Source: JAKVBK01 sp022447275 (GTDB lineage: Bacteria; Pseudomonadota; Alphaproteobacteria; Rhodobacterales; Rhodobacteraceae). From it: a DNA stretch of 64,000 bases. A program made the position numbers and the translations under genes. Where the stretch lies: positions 434,001-498,000 of the forward strand of contig CP138932.1 of NCBI GenBank assembly GCA_047125605.1, in the 5' to 3' direction. Below are positions 8,015 through 16,700 of this stretch, in pieces (position 1 is the stretch's first letter; every line of letters starts with the position of its first letter). The notes beneath the pieces were generated by a model. That model saw only the letters and a list, made by a program, of their open reading frames with translations, searched no databases and was not told the origin of the DNA.

Positions 8015-8745
8015 TACGAGCGCCTCCGGAAGAAGCTGCGGGCGGTTTCCCGTTTCAGCCCGGCAATCGCTGACATCGGATCCAGCGCATTCGGGCAATA
8101 GGCCGTGCAGGATCCCATGGAGTGGCAATTGTGGCATCCGCCCTTGCCGCTGACCGCATCGAGGATCGCATCACGTTGCCCATCGCGCGCGTCGTTGAGC
8201 AAGGTCCAAGCCCGTTGCAGGGCGGCGGGGCCCAGGAAATCCGGCGTTGCGTTCACCGTATCGCAGGCAGCATAGCAGACCGCGCAATTGATACATTCAA
8301 TGCCGGCATCGGCCTGTGTACGGGGGGCGCTTTCGGGATCCACACGGGCAACATCATCGTGCCGGCTGCGCGTTGGGTGATGCACGGCCTCGGCGTCAAC
8401 CCAGCTGTCAAAGAACGGATCCATATCCACGGCCAGATCTTTGATGACCGGCAGATTGCGCAGGGGCCCGATATGGACTTTGCCGCCTGTTGCGACCTTT
8501 GAGACATGGGTGCGGCAGGTCCAACGGGGGACCCCGTTCACCATCATAGCGCAGCTGCCGCACATGCCGACGCGACAGGCAAAGCGGTATGTCAGGGTGG
8601 GATCGGCGTTTTGCTGTATCCAAGACACCACGTCGAGCACGGTTTGGCTGTCATAGGCGGGCACGTCAAATGTCTGGAAGGCAGTGTTGGTCTCGCCGGT
8701 GCCGCGCGCGACGGTCACGGACAAAGTTCCTGTCATTGCTGCCAC
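8014..8745 (-). CDS. Succinate dehydrogenase/fumarate reductase-like iron-sulfur subunit
   Basis: A protein of about 243 residues. A GTG start at 8745 is preferred because GGAGAA stands five bases upstream; an ATG three codons later is the alternative. The N-terminal plant-type ferredoxin domain has CRVGMCGSCAMMVNG and a later TCRTH cysteine for a [2Fe-2S] centre. The C-terminal domain has CINCAVCYAACD and CHNCHSMGSCTAYCPNALDP for the [4Fe-4S] and [3Fe-4S] centres. This is the electron-transfer SdhB/FrdB subunit and the first gene of the seven-gene minus-strand run. The promoter should lie in 8746-8984. Confidence 0.88.
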   Translation of the reverse strand: MAAMTGTLSVTVARGTGETNTAFQTFDVPAYDSQTVLDVVSWIQQNADPTLTYRFACRVGMCGSCAMMVNGVPRWTCRTHVSKVATGGKVHIGPLRNLPVIKDLAVDMDPFFDSWVDAEAVHHPTRSRHDDVARVDPESAPRTQADAGIECINCAVCYAACDTVNATPDFLGPAALQRAWTLLNDARDGQRDAILDAVSGKGGCHNCHSMGSCTAYCPNALDPMSAIAGLKRETARSFFRRRS

Positions 8746-8984
8746 GGGCGTTCTCCGGTCCTGGTTGCTGCCCCGGATATATCTGTCGATCGACCTAACC
8801 AAAAGGAACTTATTTTTTCAGTTTCTGTAAGAAGGTGTTTCACAAAGGGCGGCGCACAGACCGTCAGCACAACAGGGTAAGCCTGTGTCATGCCTTTGGA
8901 TCATGTCAGGAGGGCGTGTTTCTGAGCGGGGCAGGCAAAAGAAACGAGCGCTGCGGTCTATCGCAGAGTTTCGCGCCTATAAGC

Positions 8985-9012
8985 GTCCGGGCGGCGCGAT
9001 GGCCGCCCGGAC
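8985..9012 (-). terminator. GC-rich hairpin downstream of katG
   Basis: A perfect 11-bp stem (GTCCGGGCGGC with GCCGCCCGGAC) around a six-base loop sits ten bases past the katG stop. It lacks a clear T-run on either strand, so it may be an RNA-stabilising 3' structure or an imperfect intrinsic terminator. Confidence 0.5.
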
Positions 9013-9021
9013 AAAAGGGTA

Positions 9022-11199
9022 TCAGGCAACAAGGTCGAAGCGGTCTGCGTTCATGACCTTCGTCCAAGCGGCAACAAAGTCACGGACAAACTTTTCCTTG
9101 TTGTCATCCTGAGCATAGACCTCGGCATAGGAGCGCAGGATCGAGTTCGATCCAAACACGAGGTCTGCGCTGGTGGCGGGCCATTTGATGTCACCAGTGG
9201 CGCGATCGCGCAGTTCGTAGGTGCCATCAGTGAGCGGATGCCAGCTATAGGCCATGTCGGTCAGGTTGACGAAGAAATCAGTCGTCAACGCGCCCACATT
9301 GTCCGTAAACACACCGTAGGTGTTTCCGTCGTAGTTGGTGCCCAATACGCGCATGCCGCCAACGAGAACGGTCATTTCTGCGGCCGTCAGCCCGAGAAGC
9401 TGAGCCCGATCGAGCATCATCTCCTCGGCAGAGACCGCATAGGCTTCTTTCTGCCAGCTGCGGAACCCGTCTGCGACCGGCTCCAGCACGCTGAAGCTGT
9501 CGGCATCCGTCTGCGCATCGGTTGCATCGCCGCGGCCCGGCGTAAAGGGCACGTCAACCGCGTGACCGCCCGCCGCAATCGCCTGCTCCAGCCCGACATT
9601 GCCACCGAGCACGATGACATCTGCCACGGAGGCGCCAGCCTCTGCCGCGATCGGCTCGAGGATGCCCAGCACCTTGGCCAAACGGTCCGGCTCATTGCCG
9701 GCCCAGTCTTTCTGGGGTGCCAAGCGGATACGGGCGCCATTGGCACCACCGCGCTTGTCAGAGCCACGGAATGTCCGGGCGCTGTCCCAGGCCGTTGCGA
9801 TCAATTCAGCTGCGCTGAGGCCGCTATCGGCAATCTTCGCCTTCACGGCCGCCACATCATAGCCGGTGGGGCCTGCGGGCACGGCGTCTTGCCAGATCAG
9901 GTCTTCGGCAGGGACGTCGGGGCCGTAGTAATTGGCCTTGGGGCCCATGTCGCGGTGGGTCAGCTTGAACCAAGCGCGGGCGAAGGTGTCAGCGAAGTAG
10001 GCGGGATCGGCCCGGAATTTCTGGCAGATCTCGTTGTAGATCGGGTCAACCTTCATGGCCATGTCTGCGTCTGTCATCAGCGGCATGGCCCGGCCGGACG
10101 GATCGCTGGGATCGAGCGGCTTTTCGGCTTCCGGCATGTTGACCGCGGCCCACTGGTTGGCGCCTGCGGGGGATTTTGTGAGCTCCCAATCATAGCCGAA
10201 GAGGTAGTCGAAATAGCCCATGTCCCACTTGGTGGGTTCCTTGGTCCAAGCACCTTCGATACCGGAGGTAAAGGCATTCGCAGCCTTGCCCTCATGGCCC
10301 GGGTTGTGCCAGCCGAAGCCTTGCATGTGGATCGGGCAGCCCTCGGGCTCGGCGCCGATATGGTCATGGTCGCCGCCGCCGTGGGCTTTGCCAACCGTGT
10401 GGCCACCACAGGTCAGGGCGGCGGTTTCCTCGTCGTCCATGGCCATGCGGGCAAAGGTTTCCCGGACGTGCTGCGCCGTGCGCGCAGGATCAGGATTGCC
10501 GTTAACGCCCTCCGGGTTCACGTAGATCAGGCCCATATGGACCGCCGAGAGCGGGTTCTCGAGGGTCGAGGCGTCAGTAAGATCCCCATAGCGGTTTTCC
10601 GATGGTGCGAGCCATTCGTTCTCAGAGCCCCAGTAAACGTCAGTTTCCGGCCCCCAGATATCTTCGCGGCCAAAACCGAAGCCAAAGGTCTTCAGGCCCA
10701 TGGACTCATAGGCCATATTGCCTGCCAGAATGATCAGGTCCGCCCAAGACAGCGCATTGCCGTACTTCTTCTTTACGGGCCAGAGCAGGCGGCGCGCTTT
10801 GTCGAGGCTGGCATTGTCAGGCCAAGAGTTCAGAGGCGCAAAGCGGATATTGCCTGCACCGGCGCCGCCGCGGCCGTCTTGCATTCGGTAAGAGCCCGCC
10901 GAATGCCATGCCAAACGGATCATGAGGCCCCCATAGTGGCCCCAGTCTGCCGGCCACCAATCCTGGCTTTCGGTCATCAGGGCCTGGACGTCGGCCTTTA
11001 CGGCGTCGAAATCCAGCGCTTTGACAGCATCCCGATGGTTGTAGTCGGGATCCATCGGATTGGTGCGCGCACCCTTCTGGTGCAGGATGTCGAGGTTGAG
11101 CCCCTTCGGCCACCACTTGGTGACGGGTTTGTCGGTGGAGGTGTTGCCGCCGTGATTTACGGGGCAGCCGCCGAGGCCTGGCATGGTGTTTCCATCCAT
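9022..11199 (-). CDS. katG: Catalase-peroxidase KatG
   Basis: A full-length 725-residue bifunctional haem catalase-peroxidase that removes hydrogen peroxide. The distal active site R95, W98 and H99 lies in IRLAWHSAGSYRM. The proximal haem histidine is in TCGGHTVGKAHGGG. The tyrosine of the Met-Tyr-Trp cofactor is expected in HMGLIYVNPEGVNG. The two-domain duplicated layout is complete. AGGGAG lies nine bases before the start. It is transcribed divergently from an oxyR gene 117 bp away, the usual arrangement for peroxide-inducible katG. Confidence 0.97.
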   Translation of the reverse strand: MDGNTMPGLGGCPVNHGGNTSTDKPVTKWWPKGLNLDILHQKGARTNPMDPDYNHRDAVKALDFDAVKADVQALMTESQDWWPADWGHYGGLMIRLAWHSAGSYRMQDGRGGAGAGNIRFAPLNSWPDNASLDKARRLLWPVKKKYGNALSWADLIILAGNMAYESMGLKTFGFGFGREDIWGPETDVYWGSENEWLAPSENRYGDLTDASTLENPLSAVHMGLIYVNPEGVNGNPDPARTAQHVRETFARMAMDDEETAALTCGGHTVGKAHGGGDHDHIGAEPEGCPIHMQGFGWHNPGHEGKAANAFTSGIEGAWTKEPTKWDMGYFDYLFGYDWELTKSPAGANQWAAVNMPEAEKPLDPSDPSGRAMPLMTDADMAMKVDPIYNEICQKFRADPAYFADTFARAWFKLTHRDMGPKANYYGPDVPAEDLIWQDAVPAGPTGYDVAAVKAKIADSGLSAAELIATAWDSARTFRGSDKRGGANGARIRLAPQKDWAGNEPDRLAKVLGILEPIAAEAGASVADVIVLGGNVGLEQAIAAGGHAVDVPFTPGRGDATDAQTDADSFSVLEPVADGFRSWQKEAYAVSAEEMMLDRAQLLGLTAAEMTVLVGGMRVLGTNYDGNTYGVFTDNVGALTTDFFVNLTDMAYSWHPLTDGTYELRDRATGDIKWPATSADLVFGSNSILRSYAEVYAQDDNKEKFVRDFVAAWTKVMNADRFDLVA

Positions 11200-11316
11200 G
11201 GGCTAGGTCTCCCTTTGGTTATAGTGATTCTAATCTACCACGATGTAGACCCTTGCTATCGAAGCAGATCGATTAACTCCAATTGAATATTCTTAAGCTG
11301 GCGATAATCTGGGGTT
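11200..11316. promoter_or_regulatory. katG/oxyR divergent promoter region
   Basis: This 117-bp spacer separates the divergent katG and oxyR starts and must hold both promoters. It is noticeably AT-richer than the genes. ATAG at 11221 and CTAT at 11256 fragments resemble half-sites of the OxyR ATAG-n7-CTAT pattern, but they are not ideally spaced. Control by OxyR is inferred from gene order. Confidence 0.5.
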
Positions 11317-12228
11317 ATGAAAAACTTCACGCTCAAGCACTTTCGCTATTTTGATGCGCTGGCTCGTGAACGGCATTTTGGCCGTGCTGCAGAGGCTTGC
11401 GCGATCTCTCAGCCAGCCTTGTCTGTGCAGATCAAAGAGTTAGAGGCCATGTTTGGGGCCCCTCTGGTGGAGCGCAGCGCCCGACAGATCAGCCTGACCA
11501 CGCTTGGCGAGGAATTTCTGGTGCGCGCGCGTCGGGTTCTCACCGAAGTCGAAGAAATAGCCGATCTGTCGCGCAAACCGGATGGGCCGATCACGGGGCG
11601 GCTGCGCATGGGTGTGATCCCGACGGTTGCCCCCTATCTTTTGCCAGAAATCATCAAGCGCCTGTCTGTCACCTTGCCGGATCTTGAACTGCGACCGAGG
11701 GAATCCGTCACCCAAGCCTTGCTCGACGATCTGATGCAGACGCGGTTGGATTTCATCATCGCAGCGCTGCCGGTTTCTGAACCCAGCCTGAGAGAATTTG
11801 CCCTCTTTGACGAAGATTTTGTGCTGATCCGGTCCGGCCGCGACGCTCACAAAGAGGTTCCTGCACCCGACAAATTGCGGGAAATGAACCTTCTGCTGCT
11901 TGAAGAGGGTCATTGCTTCCGTGACCAGGCGCTTTCCGTCTGCGCGATCCGCCAATCGGATCCGAGCCTGATGATGGAGGGCTCTTCCTTGGCGACTTTG
12001 GTGCAGATGGTAGATGCTGGCATGGGGGTGACGTTGATCCCGGAAATGGCCATCCCGCTTGAAACCAAGGGCACGCGCGTCGCGATCTCACGGTTTGAAG
12101 AGGGCACGGCGAAGCGCACGATTGGCATGATCTGGCGGCGGACCAACCCCCTTGAGAAGCAGTTGATGTCCCTTGCCGCCGCCATTCGTCAGATTGGGCA
12201 GGCGCAACGGGAACGACACCGCGTTTGA
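11317..12228 (+). CDS. oxyR: Hydrogen peroxide-sensing LysR regulator OxyR
   Basis: A 303-residue LysR regulator. The N-terminal helix-turn-helix is FGRAAEACAISQPALSVQIK. The sensor domain contains the diagnostic OxyR redox segment EEGHCFRDQALSVC: C200 and C209 correspond to the peroxide-reactive pair C199/C208 of the E. coli protein and would form a disulfide on oxidation. It is divergent from katG, its probable target. Confidence 0.93.
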   Translation: MKNFTLKHFRYFDALARERHFGRAAEACAISQPALSVQIKELEAMFGAPLVERSARQISLTTLGEEFLVRARRVLTEVEEIADLSRKPDGPITGRLRMGVIPTVAPYLLPEIIKRLSVTLPDLELRPRESVTQALLDDLMQTRLDFIIAALPVSEPSLREFALFDEDFVLIRSGRDAHKEVPAPDKLREMNLLLLEEGHCFRDQALSVCAIRQSDPSLMMEGSSLATLVQMVDAGMGVTLIPEMAIPLETKGTRVAISRFEEGTAKRTIGMIWRRTNPLEKQLMSLAAAIRQIGQAQRERHRV

Positions 12229-12302
12229 GGGGCCATTGTAACACGCCTGCGGTCGTCGATGGAAAAGGGCAGGGTGTATCCGTACACGGGCGTGCTGGGG
12301 GC

Positions 12303-12446
12303 TTAATCCCGGAAGGCCCGATCTTTCACCCGCAGTACAGGCTCAATGAAATAGGCAAGCACGGTTTTCGGCTCCGACAGTATATCCACTTGGGCCACCA
12401 TGCCCGGAATGATCTCCAATTCTTGGCCGTCGATATCCGTCAACAA
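12303..12446 (-). pseudogene. C-terminal remnant of an HlyD-type secretion adaptor
   Basis: Read on the minus strand, the bases encode TDIDGQELEIIPGMVAQVDI, then LSEPKTVLAYFIEPVLRVKD and RAFRD before a stop at 12303. This is the characteristic C-terminus of type I secretion membrane-fusion proteins (HlyD/PrtE family), including the IPGM and TVL-Y motifs. The frame is blocked by a stop just upstream of 12446 and no start or upstream domains are present. About 90% of the gene is therefore missing. It lies only 80 bp from a tRNA-Gly gene. Confidence 0.72.
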
Positions 12447-12528
12447 TTATTCATCACCTGCGTGGACCGAAGGCCCGGCGCAAGCTTCAGGAGGCCTTCA
12501 AAGTTCACCAAACGCTGTGGGTAGTTTT

Positions 12529-12603
12529 TGGAGCGGGCGATGAGATTCGAACTCACGACCCTAACCTTGGCAAGGTTATGCTCTACCCCTGAGCTACGCC
12601 CGC
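12529..12603 (-). tRNA. tRNA-Gly (GCC)
   Basis: A 75-nt minus-strand tRNA including an encoded CCA. The acceptor stem GCGGGCG pairs with CGCCCGC. The D-arm GCTCAGGGGTAGAGC, the anticodon stem-loop AACCTTGCCAAGGTT with anticodon GCC, and the T-arm GTGAGTTCGAATCTCAT are all visible. Confidence 0.97.
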
Positions 12604-12900
12604 TCCGTCTCGATGACTGAAGCGGTGACCGCTTCGTTTCGAGTGAGGGCGATGTATCGCTCTGCATCGGTGGGCGCAAGAGCTTTTTGGGATTTTCTTC
12701 GCATGAATTTACAATCTACCTGACACTGTTTGAGCAGACTGGGATCGATGCCGGAGCGTTCTGCGCAGCCCTGTCGCCCGTCTGGGGCGATGACCACAGA
12801 GTCAGCCCGCAGTGTTGTTTCGCATGTCTGCCTTTAATGTGGCAGGCAATCAACGCCTTTGAGACAGTCATCCGCCGGTTTTGATCTGCCGAATTGGCCA
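12604..12900. other. Intergenic region upstream of tRNA-Gly
   Basis: About 300 bp without a convincing gene; several frames of 60-95 codons on both strands lack ribosome sites and family resemblance. It should contain the tRNA-Gly promoter. A 17-bp near-perfect palindrome lies at 12619-12635 (GAAGCGGT and ACCGCTTC around one base), which could be an operator or processing hairpin. Confidence 0.4.
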
Positions 12901-13266
12901 TCAAAGATGGCGCTTTATCCCTGTGGCCTCGATGTAGTGGCGCACGCATGTTTGCATGTGGCGAAAGCGATCTCCGCCAAGGTGCTTGCCCCCATACCAC
13001 CGGGTCACAACGATGATGTGGTTGTGCAGGTCGTCCCGCTCCAGCATCCGCAGGATGACATTGCCTGCTCCAGTTTCGCCATCATCATTTTTTAAAGGGC
13101 GTCCATCAAAGAGAACGGCCCACGTGTTGTGCGTTGCCTTGGCGAATTTCTTGTTCCGCTTGAGCTCCTTCAGAAAGGCCTTTGCCTCCTCAGGTGATCC
13201 GCAGGGCCCGCCCGCAGCCGCATATTTCGAGCCACGGTCTGTAACGATGGCATCGTAAATACGCAT
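12901..13266 (-). CDS. YigZ/IMPACT-family protein (UPF0029 domain)
   Basis: A 121-residue protein consisting of the N-terminal UPF0029 domain of the YigZ/IMPACT family. The signature runs through THNTWAVLFDG, NDDGETGAGNVILRMLE and VVTRWYGGKHLGGDRFRH. Longer YigZ proteins carry a second ferredoxin-like domain that is absent here, so this is a single-domain member. The role is uncertain; the eukaryotic homologue regulates translation under stress. Its start overlaps the stop of the upstream isomerase-like gene, indicating co-transcription. Confidence 0.87.
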   Translation of the reverse strand: MRIYDAIVTDRGSKYAAAGGPCGSPEEAKAFLKELKRNKKFAKATHNTWAVLFDGRPLKNDDGETGAGNVILRMLERDDLHNHIIVVTRWYGGKHLGGDRFRHMQTCVRHYIEATGIKRHL

Positions 13267-13856
13267 TACTTGGTGGCGTGCGCTATCGCGGCCTCAAGCC
13301 GGTCATTGCCCCAGAAAAGCTCACCATCCACCCAGAAGGAGGGCGCGCCAAATATGCCCTTGTCGCGCGCCTCCTGTGTTAGGGCTTGCAGGGCCGCTTC
13401 CGTGGCGGGCTCTTGCGCCGCGGCAATGATTTCATCTGGATCGAGGCCGACAGCCTTGAGGGACGGTCTGAGATTTGCATCCTCACCGGCCAGATGGCCC
13501 GCATGAAACCATTCAACATATGCGGCAATGAGCCAGTCCAGCCCGACGTCTTGAGCATCCGCCAAGAAGGCGACCCTGTTGGCCAGCGGCGTTTGTGGGG
13601 CCGGGTAGGGGGCCGGGAGCGTGGGCGACAATCCCATCTGTGTCGCAGAGCGCGCGATGTCGTGCCACATGTAACGGGTGCGCGCGGTGTCAGGATGGAA
13701 GGGCCAAAATCCGGCTTCCTTAAATATGTCGCCGAGATAGAAGGGCTTCAGCACAAGGGGCACACCGGCCTGTCCGCAGGCCTGTCCAATCCGCTGGACG
13801 GTGAGGTAATTGTAGGTGCTGCCAGCAGTAAACCAGTATTCGATTTGCTGTGTCAT
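13266..13856 (-). CDS. 2-hydroxychromene-2-carboxylate isomerase-like protein (DsbA fold)
   Basis: A protein of about 196 residues of the HCCA isomerase/kappa-class glutathione transferase family with a thioredoxin/DsbA-like fold. Family features are the opening EYWFTAGSTYNYLTVQRI, where a serine occupies the catalytic Ser/Cys position, the central helical insertion, and the late GIFGAPSFWVDGELFWGNDR motif. ATG at 13856 has GAGG nine bases upstream; a TTG two codons earlier is possible. The specific substrate is unknown, as no aromatic-degradation genes are nearby. Confidence 0.85.
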   Translation of the reverse strand: MTQQIEYWFTAGSTYNYLTVQRIGQACGQAGVPLVLKPFYLGDIFKEAGFWPFHPDTARTRYMWHDIARSATQMGLSPTLPAPYPAPQTPLANRVAFLADAQDVGLDWLIAAYVEWFHAGHLAGEDANLRPSLKAVGLDPDEIIAAAQEPATEAALQALTQEARDKGIFGAPSFWVDGELFWGNDRLEAAIAHATK

Positions 13857-13877
13857 GCGCAAAAGCCTCTCTTATTG

Positions 13878-15725
13878 TCAGTCTTCCATCGCCTCCAACT
13901 GGTCGATGAAGCCCTCGATCATGCTCAGCCCCTTATGCCAGAAGGCTGGATCCGATGCATCGAGCCCAAACGGAGCAAGCAGCTCTTTGTGGTGTTTGGA
14001 GCCACCTGCACGCAGCATGTCGAAATACTTCTCCTGGAAGGCCGCATCGCCCTCCTCGTAAACCGCATAAAGCGCGTTCACGAGGCCATCGCCAAATGCG
14101 TAGGCATAGACATAGAAGGGGGAGTGCACGAAATGCGGGATGTAGGCCCAAAATGTCTCGTAGCCTTCCATGAAGGTGAACGCAGGCCCAAGGCTTTCTG
14201 CCTGCACTGACATCCAGAGCGCGTTGATGTCTTCGACCGACAATTCGCCTTCGGCGCGGGCTGCATGGAGTTTGCACTCGAAGTCATAGAACGCGATCTG
14301 GCGCACAACGGTGTTGATCATGTCTTCGACCTTGCCCGCCAGCATTACCTTGCGCGCCGCATCGTCTTTTGCCTCTGACAACATCTTGCGGAAGGTCAGC
14401 ATTTCACCAAACACCGATGCGGTTTCCGCCAGTGTCAGCGGTGTTGAAGACAGCAGCTCTCCTTGCTCTGCCGCCAACACCTGATGCACCCCATGCCCAA
14501 GTTCGTGGGCGAGGGTCATAACATCGCGCGGTTTGCCAAGATAGTTCAGCATCACATAGGGATGCACGTCTGTAACGGTTGGATGGGCGAAGGCCCCGGG
14601 GGCTTTGCCCGGCTTCACCCCGGCATCAATCCAGCCATCGTCAAAAAACGGTTTAGCGATTTCGGCCATGCGGGGGTCAAAGCTGGCATAGGCATCCATG
14701 ACCGTGGCGCGTGCGTCCGACCAAGCGACGGTGCGGTCATCCTCCATAGGCAGGGGGGCGTTGCGATCCCACACTTCCATTGTGTCCAGCCCAAGCCATT
14801 TGCGCTTCAGTTCGTAATACCGGTGCGACAGACGGGGATAGGCTTCGACAACGGCATTGCGCAGGGCTTCGACCACCTCGGCTTCCACATGGTTTGACAG
14901 GTGGCGGCCGGTCTGGGGCGTGGGCATCTTGCGCCAGCGGTCCTCGATTTCCTTTTCCTTGGCCAGCGTGTTGTGGACACGGGCGAACAGCTTGACGTTA
15001 TCGCCCAATACGCGGGCAATCTCGCGGGCGGCAGACTCGCGTTTGGCGCGATCCTTGTCCATCAGCAGGGTCGTGGTGGCCTCGAGGCCTTGGGTCTCTC
15101 CATCGACGGTGAATTCGAGACCGGCCACGGTTTCGTCGAACAGGCGGTTCCACGCGGCGGCGCCCACTGTGGACTGATCATGGAGGAATTTCTCCAACTC
15201 ATCTGAGAGCTGATAGGGCTTCATGGTGCGCAGCCGCTCGAAAATAGGCTGGTAGCGCGCAAGCGCGGCATTTGCGGCAAACAGTGCGTCCAGATGGCCA
15301 TCCTCGAGGCGGTTGATTTCGAGACTAAAGAACACAAGCGCGGCCGTCGCGTTGGTGATCCGCTCCTGACAGTTGCCCATGAACTGTGCGCGTTCGCCAT
15401 CGGTTGTGTTCTGGTAATAGCGCAGGCCCGCATATGACATCAGTCGTCCGGCGATCAGGTCGATCTTTTCATAGGCATGGACACAGCCCAAAAGATCCTT
15501 CGCATCCAAATCGGCCAACTTGCCCTCATAGGTTGCCGCAAACTCAGCGCAGGCAGTGTCGCACCAGTCGAGATCGCGCACCACTTCCGGAGCGTCCGGC
15601 GCAGCATAGAGGTCTGTCAGGTCCCAGTCCGGCAGATTGCCTATGGGATCAACCCCGCCCGCGGCGGAGGCGTCGAAGGCGGGTTCGGACTGGGTGGGCA
15701 TCAGGGGGAAGGGCGCAAAACGCAT
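13878..15725 (-). CDS. pepF: Oligoendopeptidase F family metallopeptidase (M3B)
   Basis: A 615-residue cytoplasmic zinc metallopeptidase of the PepF/M3 family. The zinc site HELGH occurs around residue 405 in TLAHELGHGVHQVL, with the downstream glutamate expected in LAETASVFGEM. The PepF N-terminal helical domain precedes it. It degrades short peptides. GAGG is five bases upstream of the chosen ATG. It is followed after about 20 bp by the isomerase-like and YigZ-like genes, probably one transcript. Confidence 0.92.
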   Translation of the reverse strand: MRFAPFPLMPTQSEPAFDASAAGGVDPIGNLPDWDLTDLYAAPDAPEVVRDLDWCDTACAEFAATYEGKLADLDAKDLLGCVHAYEKIDLIAGRLMSYAGLRYYQNTTDGERAQFMGNCQERITNATAALVFFSLEINRLEDGHLDALFAANAALARYQPIFERLRTMKPYQLSDELEKFLHDQSTVGAAAWNRLFDETVAGLEFTVDGETQGLEATTTLLMDKDRAKRESAAREIARVLGDNVKLFARVHNTLAKEKEIEDRWRKMPTPQTGRHLSNHVEAEVVEALRNAVVEAYPRLSHRYYELKRKWLGLDTMEVWDRNAPLPMEDDRTVAWSDARATVMDAYASFDPRMAEIAKPFFDDGWIDAGVKPGKAPGAFAHPTVTDVHPYVMLNYLGKPRDVMTLAHELGHGVHQVLAAEQGELLSSTPLTLAETASVFGEMLTFRKMLSEAKDDAARKVMLAGKVEDMINTVVRQIAFYDFECKLHAARAEGELSVEDINALWMSVQAESLGPAFTFMEGYETFWAYIPHFVHSPFYVYAYAFGDGLVNALYAVYEEGDAAFQEKYFDMLRAGGSKHHKELLAPFGLDASDPAFWHKGLSMIEGFIDQLEAMED

Positions 15726-15822
15726 GAAGACCTCTTAGAATTCTTGTCTGCTTGGATAGGTAGGTGCGTTGGCCCGCGATGAACAGAGCAAGCGCACTGC
15801 AGATTGGGCACAGTGGCGTATT

Positions 15823-15978
15823 CTACCCTTTAACCACGCGGTAGATCAGATAGGCGACGAGGCCGGCCAAAAGGGCAAACATGGCGGCACGCAGCACGAA
15901 GCCGAAGATCGGGACAACCAGAAGGAATAAAAAAACGGCGCCTCCGACAAGGATAGCGGTGCGCAGGGCGGGGGTCAT
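15823..15978 (-). CDS. Small hydrophobic membrane protein
   Basis: A 51-residue protein starting MTPALRTAILVGGAVFLFLL at 15978, chosen because an excellent AGGAG lies seven bases upstream. It consists of two adjoining hydrophobic helices separated by FGFVLRAAMF, ending with the basic tail YRVVKG. No family is recognised. Its strong ribosome site and clean length support a real gene. A longer frame through 16155 is not needed. Confidence 0.65.
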   Translation of the reverse strand: MTPALRTAILVGGAVFLFLLVVPIFGFVLRAAMFALLAGLVAYLIYRVVKG

Positions 15979-16106
15979 GATGGAGCTCCTTTCAGGTTTA
16001 TCACAGCGCAGTCTATTCAGAGCGCAGGCAGAGCAAACCCCTTTGTCCTTGGCAAGGGCGCATTGGCCGAATAGACGGTCGCAGACAATGATGATGAGGT
16101 AATGTG

Positions 16107-16631
16107 ATGGCCCGCAAGCCCAAACAGCCAAAGGAACTGGCCCGTGTTGAGGCATCGCCTGGTCGCAGAGGGTTTGCTGTCACGGCTTTGTGTTTGCTGG
16201 CGGTGATGCTGCTTTGGATCGGGTTTCAGGCCACCAGCACGTCTGCAGGCGGGGCCATTGCGCTGCTGGCCCAGGCATCGTTTATCGTTGTGGGCTTGGG
16301 CGCGCTTTGGGTTGCGATGATCCTCTGGAAGGCCACGTCTGTTGCTCTGGTGCTGACGGAACAAGGCTTGGCCGATGAAAATGGTCGGGTGCTTGCTGCC
16401 ATGGAAGATATCGATCGGGTCGACCGTGGTCTTTTCGCATTCAAGCCCTCAAATGGTTTCCTGCTGATCTTAAAGTCCTCTCAGCCGCTCGCGTGGCAGC
16501 CCGGATTGTGGTGGCGGCTTGGCAAACGCATCGGAATTGGCGGCGTATGCAATGGCGGGGCAACGCGCGCGATGGCGGATATCCTGTCAATGCACATGGC
16601 CGAGGAAAAAGGCGTAGGCGACGGGCTTTAG
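16107..16631 (+). CDS. Membrane protein with PH-like cytoplasmic part, function unknown
   Basis: About 174 residues, starting MARKPKQPKELARVEASPGR with GAGGT six bases ahead. Two membrane helices span about residues 25-45 and 53-72. The C-terminal half alternates beta-like stretches (ALVLTEQGLADENGRVLAAM, then FLLILKSSQPLAWQPGLWWR). The arrangement resembles small two-helix proteins with a cytoplasmic PH-like domain. Function is unknown. It is divergent from the small membrane protein gene. Confidence 0.75.
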   Translation: MARKPKQPKELARVEASPGRRGFAVTALCLLAVMLLWIGFQATSTSAGGAIALLAQASFIVVGLGALWVAMILWKATSVALVLTEQGLADENGRVLAAMEDIDRVDRGLFAFKPSNGFLLILKSSQPLAWQPGLWWRLGKRIGIGGVCNGGATRAMADILSMHMAEEKGVGDGL

Positions 16632-16700
16632 TGCGCATCAAATTGTTCCGGCTCTGCTACGGAAGTTCGTGCGCACCGACAAAGAAAGGGGGGGTGCAGC

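Noticed and set aside
9238..11286. A 682-codon frame on the plus strand across katG
   Set aside because: It is the antisense shadow of the GC-rich katG gene, which has every catalytic motif on the other strand.
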